In this document: one piece after another, positions 1-10,270 of the stretch
Layout: every line of letters starts with the position of its first letter
Position numbering within the stretch: position 1 is the first letter of the stretch
From: Eurosta solidaginis
Lineage: Eukaryota > Arthropoda > Insecta > Diptera > Tephritidae
Direction: 5' to 3'
Length of the DNA: 64,000 nt
NCBI RefSeq assembly: GCF_040869045.1
Contig: NC_090322.1
Location: 196,725,477-196,789,476 of the forward strand
Program-made: the position numbers and the translations under genes
The notes under the pieces: generated by a model
What the model was told of the DNA's origin: nothing
Databases searched by the model: none
The model's input: the letters and a program-made list of their open reading frames with translations, nothing else

Positions 1-2041
1 GTCAACACATATGATTTTTGGCAAAACGACACAAAACAAAAACACAAGTAACAACAAACACCTGCAGAGGGAGGAGCTTTTCCGGCATTACATCAGATAA
101 CATTATTATTTTTATATGCATATTTTGTTTTATATTATTACCATTATCATGCAAACATTTTCATAAGGGGGCATAAGTAGTTGGTAGGAAACGGGCAAAC
201 GGGGCACTCTATTTCCGGGGCCGAGCATTTCTTTGTCGCGCATATAAAGGCTGAGTTTATTTAACTCCATACTTCAGGAGTTAATGGTGGCACTTTTGCC
301 TCCATCACCTTTTTTTTTTCTTCGTTTCTTCATTTTCTTTTTTTTTATTTTTCTACTTTAGTTTGACATTTAATTTTTCTTTGTATTTTCATCCCCACTT
401 TCTACCATATACACATTTTTCCTTTGCATACGGTTTCTGCTACCTATGGTAACACCAAATTGAGATTTTCATATTTTCGAATTTTTGCCATTTATTTTTA
501 TTTTTGGTACTTACTTCTATTATCCATTGGCAAAATAAATTGCCACATCACACCCGGAGGGCGTATATACACAGTGCGCCTTCAGCACCAAGAACATTTT
601 TTTTCTTTGATCACACATTTTGATTTCTTTTAATTTTTTTTGCGTTTTACCATCACGCGGGCTGCTCCGATACTACCAAAGCACTCATTATCAAAGATCA
701 CCAGCGAGTGATCTTGGCTGAGTGTTTGAGTGTGATCATAGGTATATATGTATGTTTTTGACTCTGCTATTTCAGCGAATTCAGCACATCCACTCAACTA
801 CACCGGCACCGTTGGAGTACGAGTATATGGGTGAGTGAAAATTGAGCATAATATTTTTCCTAATACACCTGTTTAGTTGTATGTACATGTGTTAGCACAG
901 ATTCCTGCTCTTGCAAAAATAGAACAGGAATTAGCAAATCAGAAAGAAAAAAAAAAACAGATTGCATCGAACATATGTACATGCATGAAAAACGTCACAA
1001 ACGTACATTTGCACTTACATACATACCTTTTGTTTTCATAAACATATGAATTCTTTTGCCTTGATGACCTACTTTTGCATTGTACATATTTGATCATATG
1101 TTTACTTGAGCGGTTGCGGTAGGTCAGAGATTAGGGTACTTGGATTTTTTTACTTATTCGCCCTCTTATTTTATTTTATTTGAATTTGTATCTTTAGAAT
1201 TAGAATTAGCTCCTATTAATAATACCGCATTAGGGTGGCCCTAAAAGTTTAATTTTTTTGTTTGAGACCAGACACTTTGTCTATTAGCCGTAGGTATTTT
1301 TTTTTATAGAATTGAATTTGGAATGTATCTACTGGTTCTTGCACTATTATGAATTTTTAATGTTCGCCAGTAATAAAAGTTAGCATTAAGTTTGAGCAAT
1401 TTTTTTATTGTTGCTTTGAGTAAACTCTTGAAGCCCTTGGAAAATTATTTTGTAGTAAACTTTGAGTTTAAAGTTTTATTGAAATTATTGAACTGGTAGT
1501 AGGGTGTTAGTCGGTAATTTGTAAACCAAAAATTTTGTAAATAAATTATAAGAATTATGTTTGGATGAAATTTTAAGACATTCATAATGCAGGGCTAAGT
1601 CGAATTTTGGTGTTGGTGCTGCGCTTGCGCGCGGTAAGGTAAGGTGAAGGTGAGTAATAGGGAAATGACTTATTGACGGATGGACAGACTCAGGTCAGGT
1701 TTGGGGGCACTGTAAGGTAAACAGGAGTCAGCACAGTGCCCACGGTGCAGTGCAAATTGCACTGCAGAGGGAGGGTAGACTCCACCTGACAGGACAGGCC
1801 TTCATCTGTTTCTACCCCTTATGCTTTCCCCTTCTAACTTTGCCCCTCACGTTTATTTCTATCTTTTTCAGCTTTTTCTCTCCTCTCTATAAACATGCAG
1901 GTATGAACCCTCTTTTTGTTCATGTGGCTGCGGGTGAGGTCGGTGGTGCAATACCCCGCCCAAGACGACGAGCTAGCCTGGGCCCGCAAGCATACCTGCT
2001 TGCCGCCGCTCCTCACCACCCAAACAGTCAGCCACGTAACA
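1..2041 (+). repeat. 5' LTR, 3' two-thirds only
   Basis: This stretch repeats at 10277-12316 with offset 10276 falling to 10275 after one 1-bp indel near 530. The first 984 bp or so of the LTR (with the U3 promoter) would lie left of the window. The end reads GTAACA, which matches inverted the TGTTGC start proposed for the 3' LTR in five of six bases. Differences I saw against the 3' copy are at about 493 (A/T), 530 (1-bp indel), 553 (C/A) and 811 (A/G). Short open frames at 1750-2143 are present in both copies and look like chance. Confidence 0.9.
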
Positions 2042-2042
2042 A

Positions 2043-2054
2043 TGGCGCCCAACG
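2043..2054 (+). other. Primer binding site, tRNA-Lys(CUU)
   Basis: TGGCGCCCAACG begins two bases after the LTR end. It is complementary to the 3' end (with CCA) of the standard insect tRNA-Lys(CUU) as I recall it. The match is 12 bases and then stops. It would prime minus-strand DNA synthesis by the element's reverse transcriptase. The equivalent place after the 3' LTR (12317 on) has unrelated sequence, which fixes the LTR boundary. Confidence 0.85.
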
Positions 2055-3520
2055 ATAATAGCCCGGTAATCTTTTTTTATTTCCCACACTTTACAAATCA
2101 CTTTATCTTTCACTATTCTTTAATCATCCCACTTTTCTTCTAGATTTCCTGTGTTTTTTTTTATCCCAAGTCCATCCAAACCCAATCCCTATTTCCGTCT
2201 TTTGACAGGACAGGGACCGTCATGATGGCAGCGCCGATTGGGCTTGCCTGGTCGACAAGTGTCGTCATGACAAAGGTATAGGGAGTGGTTGAGTATGCAT
2301 GCCAGGGTTCCTTCTTTTGGTTTCTACAACTGGACTAAGTGGTACCTGGTATGACGCTCAGCCAAAAGACGGACGTTAGCAGAAGGTCGTGGCGAGCTGT
2401 TTAAGCTACCTTACCGGGAGTCCGGCACTGCTGGTAGGTGAGGTTTACAGTCGTCGCCACGATAGATAGGAGTAGGGGGGTGTGGCAGCCACACCTGGAA
2501 ACTAGTTGATAGGTACGATGTGCCACACTTCCACGGACAGCACGAAAACTGACTTGACAGTAATTAGATACGGACTAACCACTTTCGCTGAACCTTCGCC
2601 AAGGCAGCACCACGGACACCAATGCAAATACATTAAATTTCATTTCTTAACTTTTTAGTTCGAAGTCAAAATTAAATATTTTTGAAGTTTCGAAGTTATA
2701 AACTATTTTTGTTTTTTCTATGTTCTTACGGATTATTTTCGTATTAGGATTGTTTCCAAACATTTTTTTTTTGAAATTGCGTTTTAAAATTTTTGGGTTT
2801 GAAGTAATCCACTACAAATACAACCACTAACAAAGTGCCTGGATAATAACAAACTGTTTCTTATTTTTATTTAATTTTAAGATTTTTACTATTTTGGGTT
2901 CATAGAAGGGCTAGGGTAGTACCATTTTTTTTTTTGTTCTTGAATTCGGAAGCATTTTCTCTATTTATATTTTTTTAATTTGTTTCCTTCATACCTTTGT
3001 ATCGTAGTTTACCAACTTGAATTTGAATATTTTTTGGTTTCAACTACATATACCCCCGGTTATTTTTTTTTTTTCGGCTTTGGAGTAATTTTTATAGGTC
3101 TGCCTACTGGACATATAAGGCATAAAATTTAATCCTTTTAAACATATACACTAATTGAATTACATACACATACACACTAACATATTACTTTTATACATAT
3201 AAACTGAATTCTTTTGGTATCTTTATATTATTTATTATTTTTTTTTAATCACATTACCTGGTTGTTTTATATTTACTTAAGCCTATTTCGATCTGCAAAT
3301 ATACACAGATTGTTCTTATTGAAATTAAGTCTTTGGGTCACATTTTTAAATTTTCCTTCTTTTTTCCATTTGAGTTGAACGTCGGTGGGTACTCGCAGTT
3401 TGGGATATCGTGCCCGTGGATACATTAGCGCGTCCGGAGCAAAATTTTTATTCCATTCGTTCTTATTTTTCCAATTTTACTTGGGTTTACTTTTGTTTCT
3501 GGGTTTCCTTCAGACAGTGA
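2055..3520 (+). other. Untranslated leader of the LTR element
   Basis: About 1.5 kb between the primer binding site and gag. It has no reading frame of note and is strongly T-rich from 2640 to 3520. It would hold the packaging signal in a transcript of this kind, but I see no recognisable motif. Confidence 0.6.
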
Positions 3521-5191
3521 ATGTCTGACAAGGACGAGGAGGCCGAGAATCGTGTTGCAGGGGGATTAGGTATACTGAGCACTGCTAGACCAGTCACTAG
3601 GAGCGTTACGAGGGCCGCACTAGAAAACCAGATCGCTGGTTCGGTGTTCAATCAAATCGACACTGGTATTCCCAGGGCCGTCGACTTTGTGCCCACAGAC
3701 TACTTCAATAGGTGCGCGTCGCGGATTTTCGGATCGTTTGGCCCTGAACGTCCGCTGAGGGTGTCTTTCGCGAACGGGGTGTCGTTCAACGACTCGGAAA
3801 ATAGTTTAAATTTCTCGCAGAAAATCGATTTGGTGTGCCAAATGTCCGACAGCGAGAACGTGGGTGCACAGGGGGGCGATGTTCATTCGCAAAACGCACC
3901 AGCAGTAGTTCACGGTGGCCTAAATGCTCCTCGCACCGACGCCAGTGATCACGCAACCAATGTTGAACAGCTGAGCCGCATGATGGCGATGATGGCGCAA
4001 CAACAAGATTTGGTGGTGCAAATGGCGGGTGAAGTGCGGAGCATCAAGACCAACGTCGATCATCTTGGTGGTCGCGTGGCAGAGATGGAGGCATCCAGTC
4101 ACGCGGTGGGACATCGGTCCGCTGTGGCATCCACGCCCGAGTCTCAGAACCGTAGGGGGGAGCCTGCTACCCGCAATGGTATTCCGAGCGGCAGCCGGTT
4201 GACTGAGCGAGATGGTAGTGACCCTCCAAGGTGGAAAAAGTTAGATTTAGAAAAGTGGCACATCAAATTTGATGGGACCGATAAGAGTATAAGCGTCGAA
4301 AGCTTCATCTTTCGTGTTGAACGCATGCGGGAGCAACACAATATTTCCTACTTCCAGCTTTTCACGGACTTTCATAGTCTGGTTTCCGGCGGTGCCTTGA
4401 AGTGGTATTGGCAGGTCCTAGAGGACCATGCAGATGAGCCCGATTTCGGCTATTTCGAGCTGAAGGCCGAGATGCTAAGCCACTTCAAGTCTGCTGAGTC
4501 CGACTATGAAATAATCCGTGAAATAATGGAACGGAAACAGCAGCCCGCAGAAGCTTTCGACGGCTTTTATGGCGAAGTCCACAACTTGACGTTCCGTTTG
4601 CGGAAGAGGATCCCTGAGGGGGAGTTGGTTGGCATCATCAGGGGCAACCTCAAACCGTATCTGGCCAACTTGACCTTCGCCATAAAAATGGACTCGTTGG
4701 CGGAGCTCAAGTCGGAATGCAAGAGAGCCGAAAAACTAATTAAAGAGAATAAGAGTAGGACTAGGGTAGTTAACGAGGTCGATTTTGAGCAGTCAAGGGT
4801 AGGAGAGGCAACAAAAGTCGAAGCCTTTGATAGGAAACCCCAACACCAATCCCAATCCTTCCCCCAACACCAAAACACAGCAAATCCCAATAGTGTTCGT
4901 CCTTCTGTTAGTCCTTCCGTGTCCAACTGTACCGTCAATTCCTTTTGTGCATCACCCTTCCACTTGATGTTGTGTTTTTCGTGCGGTATGCCGGTGGATC
5001 ACTTTGTGAAAAACCCGGCGGAAGCACAAAAACCAAATAAATGTTCGTCCTCGTTCCACAATATGGTCTGTTTTGCGTGTGGAAGTGATTCGTCCTTTTG
5101 CGTGTTTAAGCCCAAACAGGGAAACCCGAGGCTGGCGGAGTTGACCGGGGACTCCAGCCAGGAGACAGGCAACCCGGAAACACTCAAGTAA
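3521..5191 (+). CDS. gag: Gag polyprotein of Gypsy-type element
   Basis: Structural protein that packages element RNA in the cytoplasm; 556 residues, uninterrupted. The ATG at 3521 is the first in a long open frame after the leader. Residues about 150-192 (MMAMMAQQQ and following) are a likely coiled coil. Residues about 239-410 match the retrotransposon Gag core in pattern: a W-x-I-x-F-x-G start, then F-x-x-R-x-E-x-M, W-Y-W, and a basic helix-rich end. Two cysteine clusters near 483-530 (CFSCG and CFACG) look like decayed CCHC zinc knuckles: the first lacks its last cysteine and has one extra residue before the histidine, and the second lacks the histidine. The C-terminal part overlaps the pol frame, which is -1 relative to gag. 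Whether the knuckle variants are family features or damage cannot be told from one copy. Confidence 0.88.
   Translation: MSDKDEEAENRVAGGLGILSTARPVTRSVTRAALENQIAGSVFNQIDTGIPRAVDFVPTDYFNRCASRIFGSFGPERPLRVSFANGVSFNDSENSLNFSQKIDLVCQMSDSENVGAQGGDVHSQNAPAVVHGGLNAPRTDASDHATNVEQLSRMMAMMAQQQDLVVQMAGEVRSIKTNVDHLGGRVAEMEASSHAVGHRSAVASTPESQNRRGEPATRNGIPSGSRLTERDGSDPPRWKKLDLEKWHIKFDGTDKSISVESFIFRVERMREQHNISYFQLFTDFHSLVSGGALKWYWQVLEDHADEPDFGYFELKAEMLSHFKSAESDYEIIREIMERKQQPAEAFDGFYGEVHNLTFRLRKRIPEGELVGIIRGNLKPYLANLTFAIKMDSLAELKSECKRAEKLIKENKSRTRVVNEVDFEQSRVGEATKVEAFDRKPQHQSQSFPQHQNTANPNSVRPSVSPSVSNCTVNSFCASPFHLMLCFSCGMPVDHFVKNPAEAQKPNKCSSSFHNMVCFACGSDSSFCVFKPKQGNPRLAELTGDSSQETGNPETLK
5119..5159 (+). promoter_or_regulatory. 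Candidate -1 ribosomal frameshift signal, gag to pol
   Basis: The heptamer GGGAAAC at 5119-5125 is read in gag as G-GGA-AAC, the X-XXY-YYZ pattern of -1 slippery sites. The pol frame is exactly -1, opens just after a stop at 5107-5109, and stays open past the gag stop at 5189. Four bases downstream a stem can form: 5130-5135 (GGCTGG) with 5154-5159 (CCAGCC), extended after a 3-base bulge by AGT with ACT, around a 9-base loop. Heptamer, phase, overlap and hairpin together fit programmed frameshifting; function is inferred. Confidence 0.68.
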
Positions 5192-6153
5192 AAATTTTGA
5201 GGAGAAGAGATACGGAAAACAGGGAAGAAGTGAATCAACCAAGAATAACACCGGAAAAGAAGGAGATTAAGAGTTTACACCAAAGAAAGCTAGAGTACGA
5301 AGAAGCGAGAAAGAGGATATTTTGTGATACAATAAATGCAAGTAGGAAAAACAGAAATTTTACGAAGATAGAGAAAATGAGGGAAAAGAGGAAATATTTT
5401 AAAAGGTTGAGGAATAAAATAGTTTCAACAATTGTTGCAGTGAAAGGAGATAATAGGTTTTTCGCCAAAACAAATATAGGAGGTCACGAGGTCCTGGCTC
5501 TCTTGGACTCAGGGGCGAGTGCCAGCTGCTTAGGCAAAGACTCAGCTGCACTCCTTCGGGGAAAGGAAGCCTTGATTGTGCCAATCAAGGGCCAAAATAT
5601 CCGAACCGCGAACGGGGAGGAAACCGCCGTGGTAGGGGTCATAAAGTTACCAGTCGTGTGGGATAATACGACCAGGGAATTAGAATTTTTGATAGTTCCT
5701 GATCTGCAACAGGAAGTATATTTTGGGATAGATTTTTGGCAGGCCTTTGGTATGAGTGTTGTGAGTAAGGGTGTGAGTGGTAGTGTGAATGGTGCCAGTG
5801 TGGCGGAGCTCGTGCCTGCCGAGGGTGACTTGTCTTTTGACGCTGTGCAGCACGTTTTATCGCCGGAGCAAGATGATATGTTGGAGCGCGTGAAGACCCA
5901 ATTCCCGTCCTTCGCGGTACTGGGGTTAGGCCGGACAGACAAAGAGGAACACGTCATCGAGGTGGTGGACGAGAATCTGCCGGTCAAGCAACGCCATTAT
6001 CCAATTTCGCCGGCCATACAAAAACTCATATACGCAGAGTTAGATCGAATGTTGGACATGGGAGTCATCGAGGAGTCCAACAGTAGTTGGAATTCCCCCG
6101 TATCACTGGTCATTAAAGGAACGAAGAACCGGCTGTGCCCGCAAAGTGAATGA
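5125..6153 (+). pseudogene. pol: pol, segment 1: protease and start of reverse transcriptase
   Basis: This frame is -1 to gag and follows the slippery site. A basic, Lys/Glu-rich linker runs to about 5450. The aspartic protease follows, with LLDSGAS around 5500-5520 as the active-site loop and a V-Y-F-G-I-D-F-W segment near its end (about 5717-5740). The start of the reverse transcriptase fingers (NSPVSLV) sits near 6090. The frame ends at 6153, just inside the RT fingers, because a short deletion near 6135 shifts the frame; homology continues in another frame from 6146. The product would be a protease with a stub of RT. There is no ATG at the start, as expected for a frameshift-fused pol. 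Confidence 0.85.
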
Positions 6154-8143
6154 AAGAACTATAAAGGACGCATACCCCTTACCACATATTGATGGAATTT
6201 TGAGCCGCCTACAAAACACGAGATATATCTCTGCAATTGATCTCAAGGACGCTTTCTGGCAGATTCCCCTCGAGAGAAAATCACGTGAGAAGACTGCCTT
6301 CACTGTCCCTGGCCGACCCCTTTACCAATTTACCGTCATGCCTTTCGGGTTGTGCAATGCAGCACAACGAATGTGTCGTCTCATGGACAAGGTCATTCCG
6401 GCCGCTTTACGTGAATGTGTTTTTGTTTATCTTGACGATTTGTTAGTTTGTTCTGTAGATTTCGAGTCCCATATGTGTTTACTGGAAAAGGTCGCTCGGT
6501 GTCTTCGCGAGGCTAAGTTAACAATTAATGTCGAAAAGAGCAAGTTTTGTTTCAAAGAAGTTCGCTATTTAGGATACGTAGTCGGGGATGGTTGTATCAG
6601 AACGGACGCCAACAAAGTGGTAGCTGTGAGGGACTTCCCAGTTCCGAAAACCCCGAAGCAACTACGACGGTTCCTGGGTATGTCGGGCTGGTACCGACGT
6701 TTTATACAGGACTATGCGACTATTGCAGCCCCGCTGCACGACTGCCTCAAGAAAGACAAAATCAAAAAGTTTGTAATGACGGAAGAAGCAATAAAATCAT
6801 TTGAAATTTTAAAGCAGAGTTTGGTTTCTGCACCGGTGCTCACACATCCTGACTTTAAGCGTCGTTTCTATATTCAATGTGATGCATCAACGGACGGAGT
6901 GGGAGGGGTTTTGTTTCAGTTGGACGATGACCAGAACGAAAGACCGATTGCCTACGTTTCGGCAAAACTAAATAAGGCGCAGAAGAACTACAGCATAACG
7001 GAACTTGAATGTTATGCTGCGATCGTGAGTGTTAAAAGATTCCGACCTTATGTGGAAGGAACCCCGTTCACCATCATAACTGATCATGCCAGCCTCAAAT
7101 GGCTCATGAATCAGAAAGATCTTTCTGGGAGGTTGGCAAGGTGGAGTTTGAAACTCCAGGGTTATGATTTTGATATCCAACATCGAAAGGGTGCACAAAA
7201 CGTGGTTCCCGACACACTCTCACGAATGCACATGGACGAAATACAGACGAATGACAGAGCCATAGACGTGTGTCTCGAATCACCGTGCTTCGAGTCGGAG
7301 GAGTATACGGAGTTGAAAAGGACGGTGACCGAGAACAAAGATAAGTTGCCAGACTTATGCGTATCGGGCGGCTACGTTTATAAACAGACGCAATTCGACA
7401 GGGGGGACGAACTTCTAGCGGACCAGACCTGGAAGCTCTGGGTTCCGTCGGAACTGCGACCGGGGCTGGTAGAGTCGTCTCATAGCTCACCTTCCGCTGG
7501 TCATGGTGGCATCCACAAGACACTGTCACGACTACGTCAAAAATACTACTGGCCAGGAATGGTCACTGACGTATGCGCCCATGTAAAAGACTGCGAAACC
7601 TGCAAAACTAACAAAACTCAAAACGTGTTTAAACAACCCATGATGGGAAAGCAAAAGCTCACAGAGCGACCTTTCCAACGTTTATTCATTGATTTTATGG
7701 GTCCTTATCCTCGTTCTAGTGATGGTAACGTGTATGTCTTTGTTTGTCTAGATCACTTTACTAAGTTTGTGTTTTTAAAACCCATGAGAAGGGCCACTTC
7801 AGCTGAGGTTATAGAATTCTTAGAGAAAGAAGTCTTTCACGTGTTTGGTGTGCCCGAATATGTCCATTCGGACAACGGCAAACAATTCGTCTCGGAAATA
7901 TTCAAAGAGTTTTTGGAGAAATACGGCACGACACACGTGAGAACTGCATTTTATTCACCTCAGGGTAACGCTGCGGAAAGAGTCAACCGATCTGTGCTGC
8001 AGATAATTAGGTCCTTCATAAAGGGCAACCAAAAGAACTGGGACAAATGCGTCAGCGATGCCGCATTTGCACTCCGCAGCGTTACTCACTCAGCCATCAA
8101 CATGCTGCATCATATGAGCTATACCGAAAGTTGGCGGCGTTGA
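6146..8143 (+). pseudogene. pol: pol, segment 2: reverse transcriptase, RNase H, integrase core
   Basis: Numbered from 6146, the RT palm motif YLDD is at residues 95-98. RNase H follows with its acidic residues in QCDAS (D near 246), TELE (near 287) and TDHAS (D near 313). The integrase zinc finger has H near 446 and 454 and C near 483 and 486. The integrase catalytic triad is D near 516 (FIDFMG), D near 576 (HSDNG) and E near 611 (AAERVN), 35 residues on. All catalytic residues are present. It is out of frame with both neighbours: a deletion near 6135 separates it from the protease segment, and another near 8100-8112 truncates the integrase. These breaks should prevent a complete Pol from this copy. 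Confidence 0.88.
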
Positions 8144-8469
8144 AGGATGGTGACGTGGAGATAGATACGGCTGGTGATAAGATGCAGCTCATAAGAAAGA
8201 GAATTATGAAGGAGCTGAAGCTGGCCCACGATAGAAGTCAAAAGGTCTACGACACCAGGAGTAAGGATATAAAGTTTCAGATTGGACAAGTGGTATATCG
8301 CCGCAACTTCAAACAAAGCTCCCAAGTTGATAATTACAACGCTAAATTAGCACCAAAACAAGTAAAGTGTGTCGTACTTAATTCCATAGGTAATTCAATG
8401 TACGAGCTTGGCGATAGTAGTGGGAAAAAGATCGGCGTATACCACGCTAAAGACATTTTCGCAAAATAG
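8113..8469 (+). pseudogene. pol: pol, segment 3: integrase C-terminal domain
   Basis: Homology resumes in the frame of segment 1 after a small deletion around 8100-8112 that removes the end of the integrase core. It carries an Arg/Lys-rich stretch with YDTRSKD, a V-V-Y-R-R-N-F motif, and a variant GPY/F-like module (LAPKQVKCVVLNSIG, about 8350-8395), which in Gypsy integrases contributes DNA binding. No chromodomain follows. The stop at 8467-8469 ends pol. About ten residues of core are missing at the join, so this is a deletion and not a simple one-base error. Confidence 0.78.
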
Positions 8470-8980
8470 CTTAATGTTCTTTTTTGTAGTGTTAGTACTC
8501 TTGTTCTCTGTTATTTATTTATTTATCGACGTATTGTATTTATTAGATTAGTGACGTATGTGATTATATTCTGAAATTATTTTTATTTATTTCCTTTTTT
8601 TGACCTTTGGATTTACTTGATTATTTTTGCGTTTATTTATTTTTTTATTTTTCTTTTTTTATTTATTTATTTAGTTTACCTACTTGACCATTTGATCCGT
8701 GATATTTTTTTTATATATACATTTTTTTTGCCATCTGTGATATTTTATTTTATAAATTTTTTTTTATTGTTCTGCTAACTGTGATATTTTATTTTATTTT
8801 ATTTTATTTTAGTTTTTTTTTATTTTTAGTTATTTTTTTTATTTATCTTATCTGTGATATTTTATTTACTATTAGATATGTAGAGTAGTGTCTGTGATAT
8901 AGGTTTAAGTAGTAGCATGAGCCCAGCGATTTAGTTCGTAGTTAGGCAGTGTGAAAATTTAAAGGCTTGAAGAGAAATAG

Positions 8981-9020
8981 GCCCGGCATTGAGTCGTGGG
9001 TCGAGGCCACACGTTGGACG
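8981..9020 (+). other. tRNA-Lys-like remnant inside the LTR element
   Basis: GCCCGGC at 8981-8987 equals the 5' acceptor strand of insect tRNA-Lys(CUU) as I recall it. GTCGTGGGTCGAGGCCACAC (8993-9012) and GTTGGACG (9013-9020) resemble its variable-loop to T-arm and 3' acceptor sequence, about 22 of 28 positions without gaps and more with one gap. D-arm and anticodon arm are missing. The same tRNA is the predicted primer of this element, so this may be a captured piece of primer. Chance similarity is possible. Confidence 0.5.
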
Positions 9021-9282
9021 CGGGAAATAATACTTGTCAGGCTGCGTTCGAATTCTTTACGCCCACGCTCCATAGTGCAGGCACCATCGGCGGTTGCGAG
9101 CCTGTAACGACAGCCTGTCTCCATACTGGCTTAAATGAGTGGCAGAGTGTATATGCGTCTATGTGTTTGTGTGTTTTGTGTCCAGGTCCGTGCCTTAGCC
9201 GCAATGTTGCCATTAAAATAATATTAACATGATAACATTAACATTGACAACATTGTACCTGTAGTGAACACAATGTTGCAAC

Positions 9283-9292
9283 GGAAATAAGA
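9283..9292 (+). other. Polypurine tract candidate
   Basis: GGAAATAAGA (9 of 10 purines) lies directly before TGTTGC at 9293. It is the best purine run next to a TG start that also mirrors the LTR end, so it sets the 3' LTR start. A second purine-rich run at 9499-9530 would leave the TATA box too close to the LTR start. Confidence 0.5.
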
Positions 9293-9588
9293 TGTTGCGC
9301 TTGGCATCATGTTATAATAAGAAAAATTTCACCATGTTGCTAACAACCTAGCAGCCTTGACGAATGATATGTAACTATGTGTTTGTTCTGTTCGGTATGA
9401 TGTAGGTGGATGTGTATTTGTGAAAGGCAATGAACGTGTGAATGCATCAGTGCGAGCGGTCAAGGCACGAACCAAATGTATCTGTGTAGGTGGTATAGAT
9501 GGAAAATAGGGGAAAGCCGAAAAGAAAGTTTGCATGTAATAGTAAAAATTTTCCGTTTCTGGATAACGTTCTTTACCACGGCGGTGGC

Positions 9589-9596
9589 TATAAAAG
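9589..9596 (+). promoter_or_regulatory. LTR TATA box
   Basis: TATAAAAG in a GC-richer context (GGCTATAAAAGGGC). It would place transcription start near 9620 and drive the element's RNA from the corresponding site in the 5' LTR, which is left of the window. Its position about 300 bp into the proposed LTR is normal for a U3 promoter. Confidence 0.6.
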
Positions 9597-9756
9597 GGCA
9601 TCAAGCTAGGCCACTGGGCACGGTTCTTGGCGGCGAACCGCCCAAAAACAAATACAGTATTCTTGGCGAAATACCGCCCGGCAACAACAACCACGCACTA
9701 CACTACACTTTTAATTTGGTGGCGCACACCACAACAACAACCACTACAGCACCTTT

Positions 9757-10270
9757 TTTTATATTGGCGGCATAACGCTCAACAACAACCACAACAGCGT
9801 TTTTTTTATATTGGCGGCATAACGCTCAACAACAACCACAACAGCGTTTTTTTATATTGGCGGCATAACGCTCAACAACAACTACAACATTTTTTGTCAT
9901 ATCGGCGGCGCAACACCAACCACAACCGGTAGTTAGTCTCTATATTGGCGATATACGGAAGCAACAACCACAACAACAATTTTTTTATATATTGGCGGCG
10001 AAACGCCCAACGACAACTACATATATCACATTGGCGACATACCGCTCAACACCAATTATACCATCTCCACTACGTTGGCGACGCAACACCAACAACAACA
10101 ACATCACACTGGTGACATTCCGGCCAAAAACAATTGCCACGCTTCCACAAGCACTACATTCGAGTTAATTTGTTGCATGCGCACACCACAACAACAACTG
10201 CAAAAGCACAATAGAATTAGCAACATCGACAGCCCTTTTCACCGGCGGCATTGAGACGCAACCACAACAA
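9757..10270 (+). repeat. Tandem repeat in LTR (TTGGCGGCATAACG units)
   Basis: Three near-identical units of about 47 bp start at 9764, 9811 and 9857 (TTGGCGGCATAACGCTC, CAACAACAACC, AACAGCG, T-run). More diverged units with TTGGCG or TTGGCGAC and CAACAAC blocks continue to about 10270. Alternating TTGGCG and CAACAAC blocks suggest amplification inside the transcribed LTR. Confidence 0.75.

Larger units (their letters stand above)
8470..9292 (+). other. Non-coding region between pol and 3' LTR
   Basis: No envelope-like frame is present. From 8470 to 8900 the sequence is very T-rich and carries about five copies of a CTGTGATATTTTA-like motif (8697, 8735, 8780, 8853, 8890). From 8940 the composition becomes more even and includes a tRNA-Lys-like stretch. 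The last 90 bases repeat AATGTTGC several times before the presumed LTR start. Confidence 0.6.

Noticed and set aside
1750..2143. Short frames in the LTR, repeated at 12025-12372
   Set aside because: Present in both LTRs only because the LTRs are identical; no recognisable domain and no position as a known LTR gene.
8470..9292. Search for an env gene after pol
   Set aside because: The longest frames are under 80 codons, and no signal peptide, cleavage site or transmembrane segment was visible.
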